From Arthrobacter sp. 24S4-2 (GTDB lineage Bacteria > Actinomycetota > Actinomycetes > Actinomycetales > Micrococcaceae): DNA of 64,000 bases. The DNA lies in the NCBI RefSeq assembly GCF_005280255.1, contig NZ_CP040018.1:2604001-2668000 (forward strand), written 5' to 3'. A program made the translations under genes and the position numbers. Positions 28,749 to 37,388 of this stretch are shown piece after piece; the stretch's first letter is position 1; the number at the start of each line of letters is the position of its first letter. The notes beneath the pieces are model-generated. The model ran no database searches. It was not told the origin of the DNA and saw only the letters and a program-made list of their open reading frames with translations.

Positions 28749-29714
28749 ATGGAAGCCTTACAGCCCACGGGCGGCGCGAAGCCAATTCTCACTGTCACGG
28801 TGAATCCGGCTTTGGACGTCAGCACTTCAACGGAGCGGGTCATCAGCGGTCATAAGCTGCGGTGCGGCGCGAGCCGTCTCGATCCGGGCGGCGGAGGCTT
28901 GAACGTGGCCAGGGTAATCCAGCGACTCGGCGGGCAAACCCTGGCGATATATGCAGCTGGCGGTCCGACAGGAGATGCTTATCGTCGGCTTGTCGAAGCC
29001 GAGCGGGTCCCGGCCTTGGCGATACCGATCCGTGGGCATACCCGCCAGAACTTCACGGTTGATGAAACCAGGACCGGAAAGCAGTTCCGATTCGTGCTCG
29101 AGGGCCCCGAGCTCACCGAAGAGGAGTGGCGGGCCTGCCTGGCTCGTGTTGACGAATCGATCCCGGAGGGGGGATACGTGGTGGCCAGCGGCAGTCTGCC
29201 GCCAATGGTTCCCGAAGATTTCTACGCGAGGGTAGCCCGCCTGTCGCGCCAGCATGGTGCCCGCTGTGTAGTGGACGCGTCCGGGCCGCCCCTCGCCGCG
29301 GCGATGGCCGAAGGCGTATTTCTGATCAAACCCAGCCTGCGTGAGCTCGAGACGCATTTTGGTGCCTCTCTTCCCAGCGAGCAGGGCCAGATTGAAGCAG
29401 TCTCCGCACTGGTCGCGGACGGGTCCGCGGAGTGTGTCGCCCTGACTCTCGGTGGAGCGGGAGCCGTACTCGCCTCGAAAGCGGGCATCATCCGCATGAA
29501 GGTTCCAGTGGTGAACGTGATCAGCACTGTGGGGGCCGGTGATAGTTTTCTCGGCGCGTTTGTGCTCCGGCTAGCGCAGGGGCACCCTCTGGAAACAGCT
29601 TTCCGGGCGGCCGTCGCCGCTGGCAGCGCCACAGCGATGACGCCTGCGACCGAACTGTGCCACCGTGGCGACGTCGAGCGGCTCGAGGCAGAGCTTGCGT
29701 CGGCCGTGCTTTGA
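28749..29714 (+). CDS. PfkB-family sugar kinase (6-phosphofructokinase II-like)
   Basis: 321 aa. Sugar-binding GGGGLNVARVIQRLGG near residue 50, and the C-terminal PfkB signature STVGAGDSFLGAFVLRL with the catalytic Asp. FKPSLRELE-type segment as IKPSLRELETHFG. The start TVNPALDVST matches the 1-phosphofructokinase/Pfk-2 branch. A dormancy-regulon PfkB of this type occurs beside universal stress proteins in mycobacteria; here it lies in a similar gene neighbourhood. Confidence 0.9.
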   Translation: MEALQPTGGAKPILTVTVNPALDVSTSTERVISGHKLRCGASRLDPGGGGLNVARVIQRLGGQTLAIYAAGGPTGDAYRRLVEAERVPALAIPIRGHTRQNFTVDETRTGKQFRFVLEGPELTEEEWRACLARVDESIPEGGYVVASGSLPPMVPEDFYARVARLSRQHGARCVVDASGPPLAAAMAEGVFLIKPSLRELETHFGASLPSEQGQIEAVSALVADGSAECVALTLGGAGAVLASKAGIIRMKVPVVNVISTVGAGDSFLGAFVLRLAQGHPLETAFRAAVAAGSATAMTPATELCHRGDVERLEAELASAVL

Positions 29715-29841
29715 ACTGCATGGGGCCAAAGAGCCAGCTCTAACGTGGGTGTCGGGTACGGCCAAGCAATACGCCTATCGGGTGGAGCTGTCACGCCTTG
29801 GCCCGCAAGTTGGCTGATAGCCTGAGGAATAGAGAGGTCCT

Positions 29842-32712
29842 TTGGCTGTCCCTTCGTTCGAGGAGTTCTTCGTGATTCCTTCCAGAGCCGTTGGCACATC
29901 GATTGAACCCGCCGCCTGGCACTTACGTCCGGCCGCGGAGGCTTTGGCTGCCTTCGGAGTAGACCCGGTCGCGGGTCTGGATTCAACAGAGGCCCTACGC
30001 AGGCTGCAAACTGACGGGCCCAACGAGCTCCGTGCCGCCACACCGGTGCCGGTGTGGCGCAAGATCCTGGCCCAGTTTCAGGATCCGCTGATCTATCTGC
30101 TGCTCGTAGCCATCGGCATCTCCCTGGGCGCCTGGGCGGTTGAAGGCGCTACCGGTGTCCCCATCGATGCGGTGGTCATTGTGGCGGTCGTCCTGCTCAA
30201 CGCGGTACTCGGATTCGCCCAGGAGAACAAGGCGGAGAACGCCGTCGCCGCCCTGCAGTCGATGACGGCTGCAACCTCCTCGGTGTGGCGCGACGGTGAA
30301 CGCAAGACTGTTCCCGCTGCCGAACTGGTCCGCGGCGACATCCTGGTGCTGGGCGAGGGCGACGCCGTCGGGGCCGATGCCCGGCTGATCACGGCCACTG
30401 CCTTGCGCGTTTCGGAAGCACCGCTCACCGGTGAGAGTGAAACGGTCATCAAGGATCCCGCGGCTTTGGGCGGGGATGTGCCTCTTGGGGACCGCCTGAA
30501 CATGGTCTTCAAGAGCACGGCCGTCGTCCGGGGGCGCGGCAGTGCGGTGGTCACCGGGACGGCCATGAACACCGAAGTGGGCGCCATTGCGGGCATGCTG
30601 GAACGGACCGAGTCCGAACCGACACCGCTCCAGAAGGAAATCGCGGGCGTCAGCAAAATACTGGGGGTCACCGTGATAGTGATCGCCGTTGTGGTGATGG
30701 TCACCATCGTACTCGTCAACGAAGTTTCTTCGCTGCAGGATCTGGTCACCGTGCTTCTGCTGGGCGTCTCGCTGGCGGTTGCCGCGGTGCCCGAGGGGCT
30801 CCCGGCCATCCTGTCGGTCGTCTTGGCCATCGGTGTCCAGCGGATGGCCAGCCGCAATGCGGTCGTGAAGGAACTCCACTCGGTGGAAACTCTTGGCTCA
30901 GCTTCTGTCATCGCCTCGGACAAGACCGGAACGTTGACCAGGAACGAGATGACGATCGGCCGGATCGTCACTGCGTCGGGGCAGATCGAGCTCACCGGCG
31001 TCGGGTACCGGCCCGAAGGTCAGGTCCTTCAAGGAAACCGCGTAGCCAGCGACCCGGTGGTACTGCATGAGGCCCGTATGGTTTTGGCGGGCGGGTCATT
31101 CGTCAATGATGCACAGCTGACGGAACACAACGGTCAATGGCAGATCCAGGGCGACCCAACGGACGCTGCATTCTTGGTCGCTGCCCGAAAGCTGGAGGGG
31201 GTTACCGAACGCGTCGGGGAGTTCGAACGGCAGGGCGAAGTCCCGTTCACGTCAGAACGGAGGCTGATGTCAGCCCTGGCGCGCCATAAGGAGTTCGACG
31301 AACTCGCTCTTGTCACCAAGGGTGCCCCGGATGTCCTTCTGGGGCGTTGCACCCGGATGCAGGTGGGGGCGGACATTGTCCCCTTGGACGGGCCGCTGCG
31401 CGACAAGGCCCTGGCCGACGTCGAGGCTCTGTCGGCGCAGGCCTTCCGGACCCTGGGCGTGGCCTACCGCCTGTACGGGGAGCGGGACCGTCACGAAACG
31501 GACGTGCTCGACGAAGCGGACGAAAACGCCCTTGTCTATCTCGGCGTCGCCGGCCTCATTGACCCGCCCCGCGCCGAAGCGGCAGCTGCCGTCGCGGCGG
31601 CCCATCGTGCAGGCATCCGCGTGGCGATGATCACCGGCGACCACCCCGTCACCGCCGCCCGGATTGCCAGCGATCTGGGTATTTGCGAACAGGGGGAGAA
31701 GGCAGTGACCGGAGCCCAGCTCGATGTACTCGACGATGCGGGGCTGCGTGCTGTCACCGGCTCCACGTCCGTCTACGCGCGTGTGTCCCCGCACAACAAG
31801 CTTCAAATCATCGATGCGTTGCAGGCGCAGGGCATTGTCGTTGCCATGACAGGCGACGGCGTCAACGACGCGCCGGCACTGAAGTCCGCCGATATCGGTA
31901 TCGCCATGGGCATCACGGGAGCCGCAGTTACCAAGGAAGCTTCGAAGATGATTCTCGGCGACGACAACTTCGCCACTATTGTCTCAGCGGTCCGTCAGGG
32001 CCGGGTCATTTTCGACAACATCAAAAAATGCCTGCGCTATCTTCTTTCTTCCAATATGGGGGAGGTCTTCACGGTCTTCCTCGGCGTGCTTTTCGCCAGC
32101 ACCATGGGATTGGCAGGAGCAAGCGGCGAGGCTGTGGCGCTGCCGCTGCTGGCCACGCAGATTCTGTGGATCAACCTCGTCACCGATTCCGGGCCCGCGC
32201 TGGCGATGGGAGTGGACCCGGAAATAGACGACGTGATGGACCGCCCACCGCGGAAGATGACCGTCCGCATCCTCGGGAGGCGGATGTGGGTTGGCATCCT
32301 GGCCGTCGGCCTGGTCATGGGCGTCGCGACGCTGCTGACCATCGACATCTTCCTGCCCGGAGGTCTCGTTAACGGCAGTGAGTCCCTGGACGTGGCCCGG
32401 ACCGCCGGCTTCACCACCCTGGTCTTCGCGCAGCTGTTCAATGCCTTTAGCTCACGTTCAGAAATGAACAGCGCCTTCCATCGGCTTTTCGTCAACAAGT
32501 GGCTGTGGGGCTCTGTCCTGCTCGCGGCTGCACTTCAGTTCGCCGTGGTGGAACTCCCGCCGCTGCAGCGGGCCTTCGGGACCGCGTCCCTGGACGCGGC
32601 ACACTGGGCTGTGTGCATCGGCATGGCATCCACCGTGTTGTGGTTCGACGAACTCCGTAAACTCTTCTACCGAGCCCGGCGGAATGAACCCGCACTGGCT
32701 CGAACGGGATGA
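29842..32712 (+). CDS. P-type cation ATPase (CtpF/PMA-like, P2)
   Basis: 956 aa. Cation_ATPase_N domain, TGES (about residue 197), PEGLPA in helix 4, DKTGTLTRNEM (about residue 360), TGDHPVTAARIASDLG, TGDGVNDAPALKSADIGIAMG (about 670), and six C-terminal helices. P2-type layout similar to SERCA and mycobacterial CtpF, thus Ca2+ or other cation export. The frame starts at TTG 29842 with AGAGG upstream; GTG 29872 is an alternative. Next gene is 247 bases away. Confidence 0.93.
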   Translation: MAVPSFEEFFVIPSRAVGTSIEPAAWHLRPAAEALAAFGVDPVAGLDSTEALRRLQTDGPNELRAATPVPVWRKILAQFQDPLIYLLLVAIGISLGAWAVEGATGVPIDAVVIVAVVLLNAVLGFAQENKAENAVAALQSMTAATSSVWRDGERKTVPAAELVRGDILVLGEGDAVGADARLITATALRVSEAPLTGESETVIKDPAALGGDVPLGDRLNMVFKSTAVVRGRGSAVVTGTAMNTEVGAIAGMLERTESEPTPLQKEIAGVSKILGVTVIVIAVVVMVTIVLVNEVSSLQDLVTVLLLGVSLAVAAVPEGLPAILSVVLAIGVQRMASRNAVVKELHSVETLGSASVIASDKTGTLTRNEMTIGRIVTASGQIELTGVGYRPEGQVLQGNRVASDPVVLHEARMVLAGGSFVNDAQLTEHNGQWQIQGDPTDAAFLVAARKLEGVTERVGEFERQGEVPFTSERRLMSALARHKEFDELALVTKGAPDVLLGRCTRMQVGADIVPLDGPLRDKALADVEALSAQAFRTLGVAYRLYGERDRHETDVLDEADENALVYLGVAGLIDPPRAEAAAAVAAAHRAGIRVAMITGDHPVTAARIASDLGICEQGEKAVTGAQLDVLDDAGLRAVTGSTSVYARVSPHNKLQIIDALQAQGIVVAMTGDGVNDAPALKSADIGIAMGITGAAVTKEASKMILGDDNFATIVSAVRQGRVIFDNIKKCLRYLLSSNMGEVFTVFLGVLFASTMGLAGASGEAVALPLLATQILWINLVTDSGPALAMGVDPEIDDVMDRPPRKMTVRILGRRMWVGILAVGLVMGVATLLTIDIFLPGGLVNGSESLDVARTAGFTTLVFAQLFNAFSSRSEMNSAFHRLFVNKWLWGSVLLAAALQFAVVELPPLQRAFGTASLDAAHWAVCIGMASTVLWFDELRKLFYRARRNEPALARTG

Positions 32713-32888
32713 GTTCCTGAACGTTGCAGGCGTGCGTCCTATGCAGGCCTGGGCAGCATTTGTGTTCGGCGCTGTTGCACGGCTCGATGAGCGGCAGATC
32801 TACCCTGGGGCCTGAGCGAGCAACAAGCCACCTGGCACGCCCGGCACCAGGATTTCCACCGCAGACCGCGTGACCATAAACCAGTGCA

Positions 32889-32902
32889 GGGACCTCGGAC
32901 TC
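32889..32902. promoter_or_regulatory. DosR-box-like site GGGACCTCGGACTC
   Basis: Resembles the dormancy regulator half-palindrome GGGAC-N4-GTCCC with differences in the right arm; 57 bases upstream of the SHOCT gene. Supported by similar sites at 35108 and 36036 within this gene block. Confidence 0.4.
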
Positions 32903-32959
32903 TACCCGTCGGCCAACGCCGCGCCCCAGAATCGAAGTAACTAAAGTCGGAGGCGAAAG

Positions 32960-33238
32960 GTGCCCGTCATGATGTGGGATTACGGACAAGGCATGGTGTG
33001 GATGTGGCTATGGGGCATCCTGCTGCTCATAGGGATCGCCATTCTGGCACTGCTTGCGGTCCGGATATTTGGCGCCGGTGTCCATGGCGGTTACACCCCG
33101 CCAGGTTCCCAGGCGCCGGGCGGTCCGCCGGTGGGAAGGAGCAGGGCACGTCAGATCCTTGATGAACGCTTCGCTGCAGGAGAGTTGACCGCGGATCAGT
33201 ATCGCGAACAGCTCAAGGTCCTCGCTGAGGGTCCGTAG
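32960..33238 (+). CDS. single-helix membrane protein with SHOCT domain
   Basis: 92 aa. An N-terminal helix (MVWMWLWGILLLIGIAILALLAVRIFG), Gly/Pro linker, then a SHOCT module (ARQILDERFAAGELTADQYREQLKVL). SHOCT motifs are short oligomerisation or targeting modules at protein ends; role unknown. GTG start with GGAGG about 9 bases upstream. The next reading frame begins on its stop codon. Confidence 0.85.
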   Translation: MPVMMWDYGQGMVWMWLWGILLLIGIAILALLAVRIFGAGVHGGYTPPGSQAPGGPPVGRSRARQILDERFAAGELTADQYREQLKVLAEGP

Positions 33239-33525
33239 TGCAGCCCATCAGCGGGCCAGGCTGGTCCAGCCGCATGCAGACCGCCGGGGGATCATCCGCC
33301 TGGCCTGTACTGGGGAACATCGGGGAAATGGACCTGACCAATAGCAGTGCCATCGACCCCCCGTTCCACCTGCACGTCTGGCCGATGCAAATAGTCGAGG
33401 AAGAACGGCCGCGGCGTGAACATCGCCGTCTGGCAGGACTGGTGAACGTACCTGCGAACGGGTGGCTAAAGTCAGGCATGTCGCTTTACGGGGCAACCCG
33501 ACGGCGATGTTTGTCCGGGCGATAA
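33239..33525 (+). pseudogene. multicopper oxidase, C-terminal remnant
   Basis: The frame contains DLTNSSAIDPPFHLHVWPMQ and VNVPANGWLK, equivalent to the DHPFHLHVWPMQ and DVVNVPANG blocks of the third cupredoxin domain of laccase-like oxidases. The first His of the HPFHLH copper motif is Pro here, and the final HCHxxxHxxxGM segment is absent. It is a non-functional fragment of a family of which an N-terminal piece lies at 22441-22769. Confidence 0.65.
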
Positions 33526-33595
33526 CGGGATCGACGGCACGCCCGCCACCACAGACCTCCATAAAACCTACTAAGCGAAGAAAGGCGTCTCCATC

Positions 33596-34123
33596 GTGAC
33601 GGTACTTGTTGCTTTTGCAAGCGCTCGGGGGTCCACCCGTGAGATCGCCGAACACATGGCATCCCGTATGTCCCTTGTAGTCGGGACGGTCGATTGCCGT
33701 TCCGTGGAGGAAGTGGATGATGTCTCCGCGTATCAGGCAGTCATTGTCGGTAGCGCGGTTCATAACCAGGCGTGGTTGCCCCCGGCACGGCTGTTCGTGG
33801 CTCGGCACGCGCCCGAACTGGCCAAAGTACCCGTCTGGGCCTTCAGCGTGGGGATGGCCGACGCACTACCTAGGCTGTTTCGCCAGCTCGGTGCGGCGCT
33901 GCAAGAGGAACGACTGGCCAAGGATCTGTCCGAGGATGTGTTGCTTCGAGGCCACAATCTCTTCTCAGGCGTCTATAAGGCCGACCAAATGCCTGCACCG
34001 CTCCGGATCGTTTTCCGGCTCGCCCGTGGGCGATTCGGCGACTTGAGGGACTGGGACGCTGTCGACAGTTGGACAGATGAAATAGCGGACCAGCTTAGCG
34101 GAACTGCCCCCTCAGCTTCCTGA
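33596..34123 (+). CDS. flavodoxin-domain protein
   Basis: 175 aa from GTG 33596 (GAAGAAAGG upstream). FMN-binding start VLVAFASARGSTREIAEHMA and VIVGSAVHNQAWLPPARLF with WAFSVGM further on. It resembles HemG/flavodoxin-like proteins found in actinobacterial stress regulons. Probably an electron carrier or protoporphyrinogen-oxidase-like reductase; substrate not assignable. Confidence 0.87.
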   Translation: MTVLVAFASARGSTREIAEHMASRMSLVVGTVDCRSVEEVDDVSAYQAVIVGSAVHNQAWLPPARLFVARHAPELAKVPVWAFSVGMADALPRLFRQLGAALQEERLAKDLSEDVLLRGHNLFSGVYKADQMPAPLRIVFRLARGRFGDLRDWDAVDSWTDEIADQLSGTAPSAS

Positions 34124-34601
34124 AGTGCCACCAGCGGATAGCGCCACCGAGGCTCTTCTTTCGACCCCGATGGGTGTCGGGGCCATCGAGAAGTCAAATG
34201 GTGTCCAAGGAGTCCACCAGCTCCGACGGGCCCGGAATCGCGGGAGATCGCCATCCCGTAAGGACATGCTTCTGATCCCCCCGGTACAGGGTCCGTCACT
34301 GGGCTCGCCGCCCTTAAGAACCAGATCTTCAAGGATGGATGTATTCCCCGGCCGCGGCGGTGCTGACGGTCGCGGTCACCGCAAGAAGGTCAATGCCCCA
34401 ATGTCCGGAGTGGGAAACGGGGAATCGTGTCCACGGGTGAGTACCGGCCGTTCCCCAGCGATCTGAATCAGTCCGCGTTGCCCTCACGGCGGCCTCAGCG
34501 TCAGCCGTGACGAAAATAAGGCCTGTGTAAGCCCACAAATGCGCACCGGATCGTAGAGGAGCGGTGCGGCGCCCCACAGATCTGCCAGCCGCAGACCGCC
34601 G
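34124..34601. other. intergenic, no gene recognised
   Basis: Convergent gap of 478 bases. Short frames exist on both strands, but none has a ribosome site or recognisable motif. It may contain worn gene debris, as the flanking block has several remnants. Confidence 0.4.
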
Positions 34602-35072
34602 TCATTCCAGCCCGGCCCGGGTGGCGTCATCCAGAGGGCTCCACCAGGTCAGCGGCGGGGCGATCGTGAAGCGTCTCCCGCTCACACTGTCCGGGACAAT
34701 CTGTACGAAGTGGTCCTTGCGCCCTGTCTCCCACGGAAAAAGGAGCAGTCCAACGGTATCCAATACCTCTTTGGTCCGATCGAGAGCCACAGCCTGGCCC
34801 TTCACAACAACGCTCCACGCCACCCCAGCATCTGCATCGACTCCGTCAGCTTCAATGGCAATCGGGCTACCCGACAGCGCAGAGGAGAGTTTTGTCCCCG
34901 AACCCGTACGGAAAACCAGCGTTCCGTGGTCGACCTTGTAATTGACTGGGAAAATGTCCGGATGGTCATTAACCCAGACAGCGAGGCGGCCCACCGAAAC
35001 GCTGCGCAGCAGCCGCCAGCACTCATTACTTGCCAGGACTTCCGCCGCCGGTACTGATGCATCGTTCGTCAT
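34602..35072 (-). CDS. pyridoxamine 5'-phosphate oxidase-like (PPOX) flavin-fold protein
   Basis: 156 aa. Split-barrel: ECWRLLRSVSVGRLAVWVNDHPDIFPVNYKVDHGTLVFRTGSG is the typical start of the PPOX/Rv3129-type subfamily, followed by AWSVVVKGQA and HFVQIVPDSVSGRRF. It probably binds FMN, F420 or heme; substrate unknown. A DosR-box-like element sits 36 bases upstream of the start. Confidence 0.88.
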   Translation of the reverse strand: MTNDASVPAAEVLASNECWRLLRSVSVGRLAVWVNDHPDIFPVNYKVDHGTLVFRTGSGTKLSSALSGSPIAIEADGVDADAGVAWSVVVKGQAVALDRTKEVLDTVGLLLFPWETGRKDHFVQIVPDSVSGRRFTIAPPLTWWSPLDDATRAGLE

Positions 35073-35107
35073 GGGGCCGAGCGTACGCCCTCGTCCAGCC
35101 CTTAAAC

Positions 35108-35123
35108 AGGGCCCAAAGACCCT
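35108..35123. promoter_or_regulatory. DosR-box-like palindrome AGGGCCCAAAGACCCT
   Basis: Read leftwards it is AGGGTCTTTGGGCCCT, close to the GGGACTTTAGTCCC-type dormancy box (arms GGGTC and GGCCC). It lies 36 bases upstream of the leftward PPOX gene. Confidence 0.5.
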
Positions 35124-35129
35124 CGAAGG

Positions 35130-35515
35130 TGACCCAGCCCGGCGGAATGCCGGACCCTCGACAGGTCAGCCGGCCTCGGCCGCTGGCGGGGAGCGGCTTA
35201 GCCAGGACGACTGCGGAGACCGACCCGGACTGGGTCCCGGTGACGGAGAGGGCCGCCGGCATCATCACCGATCACGGCGGCCCGGTCAGTCATGCAGCCA
35301 TTGTGAGCAGGGCCCGGGGTGCCGGCGATTGTCGGCACCGGCAATGCAACGTCGGTCCTCACGGAAAAGCAAACGGCATCTGCGGGCAAGGTCCCTGGGA
35401 CCACCCCGATTTTGCTGCGTTCCTCATACGCGAAGGCATTGATTCACTATCGCTCAATCCCGATAGCTTCCTGCACACTCTTCACATCGTTGCCCACCCA
35501 GAATCCCGGATGTAA
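35130..35515 (+). pseudogene. phosphoenolpyruvate synthase, C-terminal remnant
   Basis: TDPDWVPVTERAAGIITDHG and GGPVSHAAIVSRARG (phosphohistidine swivel, active His kept), then in another frame GVPAIVGTGNATSVLT, then back in frame ICGQGPWDHPDFAAFLIREG and IDSLSLNPDSFLHT (C-terminal PEP-binding ICGQxPSDxP...GIDSxSLNPD). The large part between is deleted and the N-terminal nucleotide-binding domain is missing, so this is a relic of ppsA. Confidence 0.8.
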
Positions 35516-35548
35516 CAACGCAGCGCCTTCAGCTGAGCCCGCCTGGGC

Positions 35549-36019
35549 TCACTCGTCCCCGGATTCTTGCCCCACTACCAGAACGGGACAAAAGGCATGG
35601 CTGGCGCAGGCACTACTCACTGAGCCCATGACCTGATTCAGGAAACCGCCGTGGCCCCGGCGCCCCACGATAAGCAGTTGCGCATCCTTGCTCTCTTCGA
35701 CCAGGACCTTGGCTGGCGATCCAAATTTTACCGTCGTGGAGAGTTCCGGTGGACGATCCTGCCCGAAAGCAGTCTCAATGGCCTGCTCCACCAGGCGCGT
35801 GGCGACCTCTTCCAATCGGGTTGTCATTTCGGGATTGCCAGGAGGGAGATGGGCGGCCAGGTAAAAATCGGAAAAACCGACGCAGGTGATGACCTCGAGA
35901 GGTGCGCCGAGCGCCGCGGCCAAGCGGCCGGCAAGCCGCAGAGGCGTCGGAGAGTATTCAGAGCCGTCGATACCTACAACGATGCGTTCCTTAGCGTTCA
36001 TGGAATTACCGTGGACCAT
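35549..36019 (-). CDS. universal stress protein
   Basis: 156 aa (or 150 from the internal ATG at 36001, MNAKERIVVGIDGS; neither start has a strong ribosome site). UspA fold with VVGIDGSEYS and ATP-binding G-x2-G-x9-G-S: GRRGHGGFLNQVMGSVSSA. Likely an ATP-binding stress or dormancy protein. A DosR-box-like sequence stands 17 bases upstream. Confidence 0.9.
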   Translation of the reverse strand: MVHGNSMNAKERIVVGIDGSEYSPTPLRLAGRLAAALGAPLEVITCVGFSDFYLAAHLPPGNPEMTTRLEEVATRLVEQAIETAFGQDRPPELSTTVKFGSPAKVLVEESKDAQLLIVGRRGHGGFLNQVMGSVSSACASHAFCPVLVVGQESGDE

Positions 36020-36035
36020 TTCTCGGTGCTGGTCT

Positions 36036-36051
36036 AGGGTCGAAGGTCACC
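36036..36051. promoter_or_regulatory. DosR-box-like site, GGTGACCTTCGACCCT on the minus strand
   Basis: Written on the minus strand it matches GGGAC-N4-GWCCC in most positions. It is just upstream of the universal stress gene. The rest of 36052-36275 shows no intact gene, only fragments such as TLLLLGKAECRQELV on the minus strand. Confidence 0.35.
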
Positions 36052-36275
36052 GCGGGGTCCAGCCCGTGCAGGGCCGGCGACTGCAGACTATCCCCTTTGG
36101 GCAGGGCGGGAATGCCGCTTCCGCGACAAGTTCCTGCCGGCACTCTGCTTTGCCCAACAGCAGCAGGGTCGGAGCCTCTGCGCTTGACCGATTGATCTCA
36201 CGCAGAAGTTCCGCTCACGGGCGGGGAGGCTTTACCGCATCGACCGCGATAATCACCCTAGGGCTTTTGTCAGTC

Positions 36276-37388
36276 CTAGGAGTTGATTTCCTGGGGGAGT
36301 GCGGCCAGGTCCGCCAGTGCGACGGCCGAGGGCCGCTCCACCGTGCTGGCAATCGGGATTGAGGCTCCGGTGCGCGCGGACGCGAGCACGGATTCCATCA
36401 CTTCGAGCACGTGGAACGCTAGCGCCCCGCCGGCACGCGGTTCCGCACCATCCGGTGTTGCCGCGATGTCCGCGATCCCGTAACCGCGCCCCGAGTCGAT
36501 GTATCCCGCGGATACCGGGAGGATCTCCCAGGATTCGCCTCCGAGCCGGAAAAGCTGCACGTCGCCGTCGAAGTGGTTGGGGTCAGGAACGGAGAGCGAA
36601 CCCTTCTCACCGTGGATCTCAATATTCGGGGACTTGCTCTGTACGGCGTCGAAGCTCATGACCAGGGTCGAAAGGGCCCCCGATGCGTGTACCAGGACAC
36701 CGGTGACATGGGTGTCGATGTTCACCGGGATTACTTGTCCGGCACGCTCACCGGAGCCGATGGTCCGTTCGGTGCGGGTATGGCTGGCGGCGCCAATCAC
36801 GGAGACCACCGGGCCCAGCAGCGTCACCAGAGCGCTCACGTAGTAGGGGCCCATGTCCAGAAGCGGTCCGCCGCCGGGCTGATAGTAGAAGTCCGGGTTC
36901 GGGTGCCAGCGCTCGTGGCCGGGGGTGACCATGGTGGCCGTGGCAGCGATCGGGGAACCGATCAGGCCGTCGTCGATGGCCTTCCTTGCGGTCTGAATCC
37001 CGGTACCCAGCACAGTGTCCGGCGCACAGCCGACGACAACGCCGGCCTCACGGGCCGCGGCCAGGACGTGCCGCGCCTCGTCGGTGGTGGCAGCGAGCGG
37101 TTTTTCTCCGTAAACGCTCTTGCCGGCCGCGATGGCCCTGAGTGCGACTTCGGCGTGGGCGGCGGGGATGGTGAGGTTGAGGACGAGGTCGATATCCTCC
37201 GCGGCAATCAGTTCGTCGACCGATACGGCCCGGACACCTTCGTAGGTGTCTGCGACTTCCTGTGCGCGGGCGGTGTCGAGGTCTGCAACAGCCACCAGAC
37301 GCACCTGCTCCAGCCTGCGGAAGTTGGTTAGGTACTGGGCCACGATCTTGCCGCAGCCAATAATGCCTACGCTCAACGGCTTGCCCAC
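36276..37388 (-). CDS. Gfo/Idh/MocA-family NAD(P)-dependent oxidoreductase
   Basis: 370 aa. Rossmann start VGIIGCGKIVAQYL, then the family EKP motif in YGEKPLAAT (catalytic Lys) and C-terminal beta-sheet domain with GGGPLLDMGPYYVSAL. Last gene of a leftward operon (substrate-binding protein, two permeases, this and three other catabolic genes). It overlaps the ThuA-like gene by 16 bases. Probably oxidises a sugar or inositol-type compound; its partner at 39156 is a distinct member. Confidence 0.92.
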   Translation of the reverse strand: MGKPLSVGIIGCGKIVAQYLTNFRRLEQVRLVAVADLDTARAQEVADTYEGVRAVSVDELIAAEDIDLVLNLTIPAAHAEVALRAIAAGKSVYGEKPLAATTDEARHVLAAAREAGVVVGCAPDTVLGTGIQTARKAIDDGLIGSPIAATATMVTPGHERWHPNPDFYYQPGGGPLLDMGPYYVSALVTLLGPVVSVIGAASHTRTERTIGSGERAGQVIPVNIDTHVTGVLVHASGALSTLVMSFDAVQSKSPNIEIHGEKGSLSVPDPNHFDGDVQLFRLGGESWEILPVSAGYIDSGRGYGIADIAATPDGAEPRAGGALAFHVLEVMESVLASARTGASIPIASTVERPSAVALADLAALPQEINS

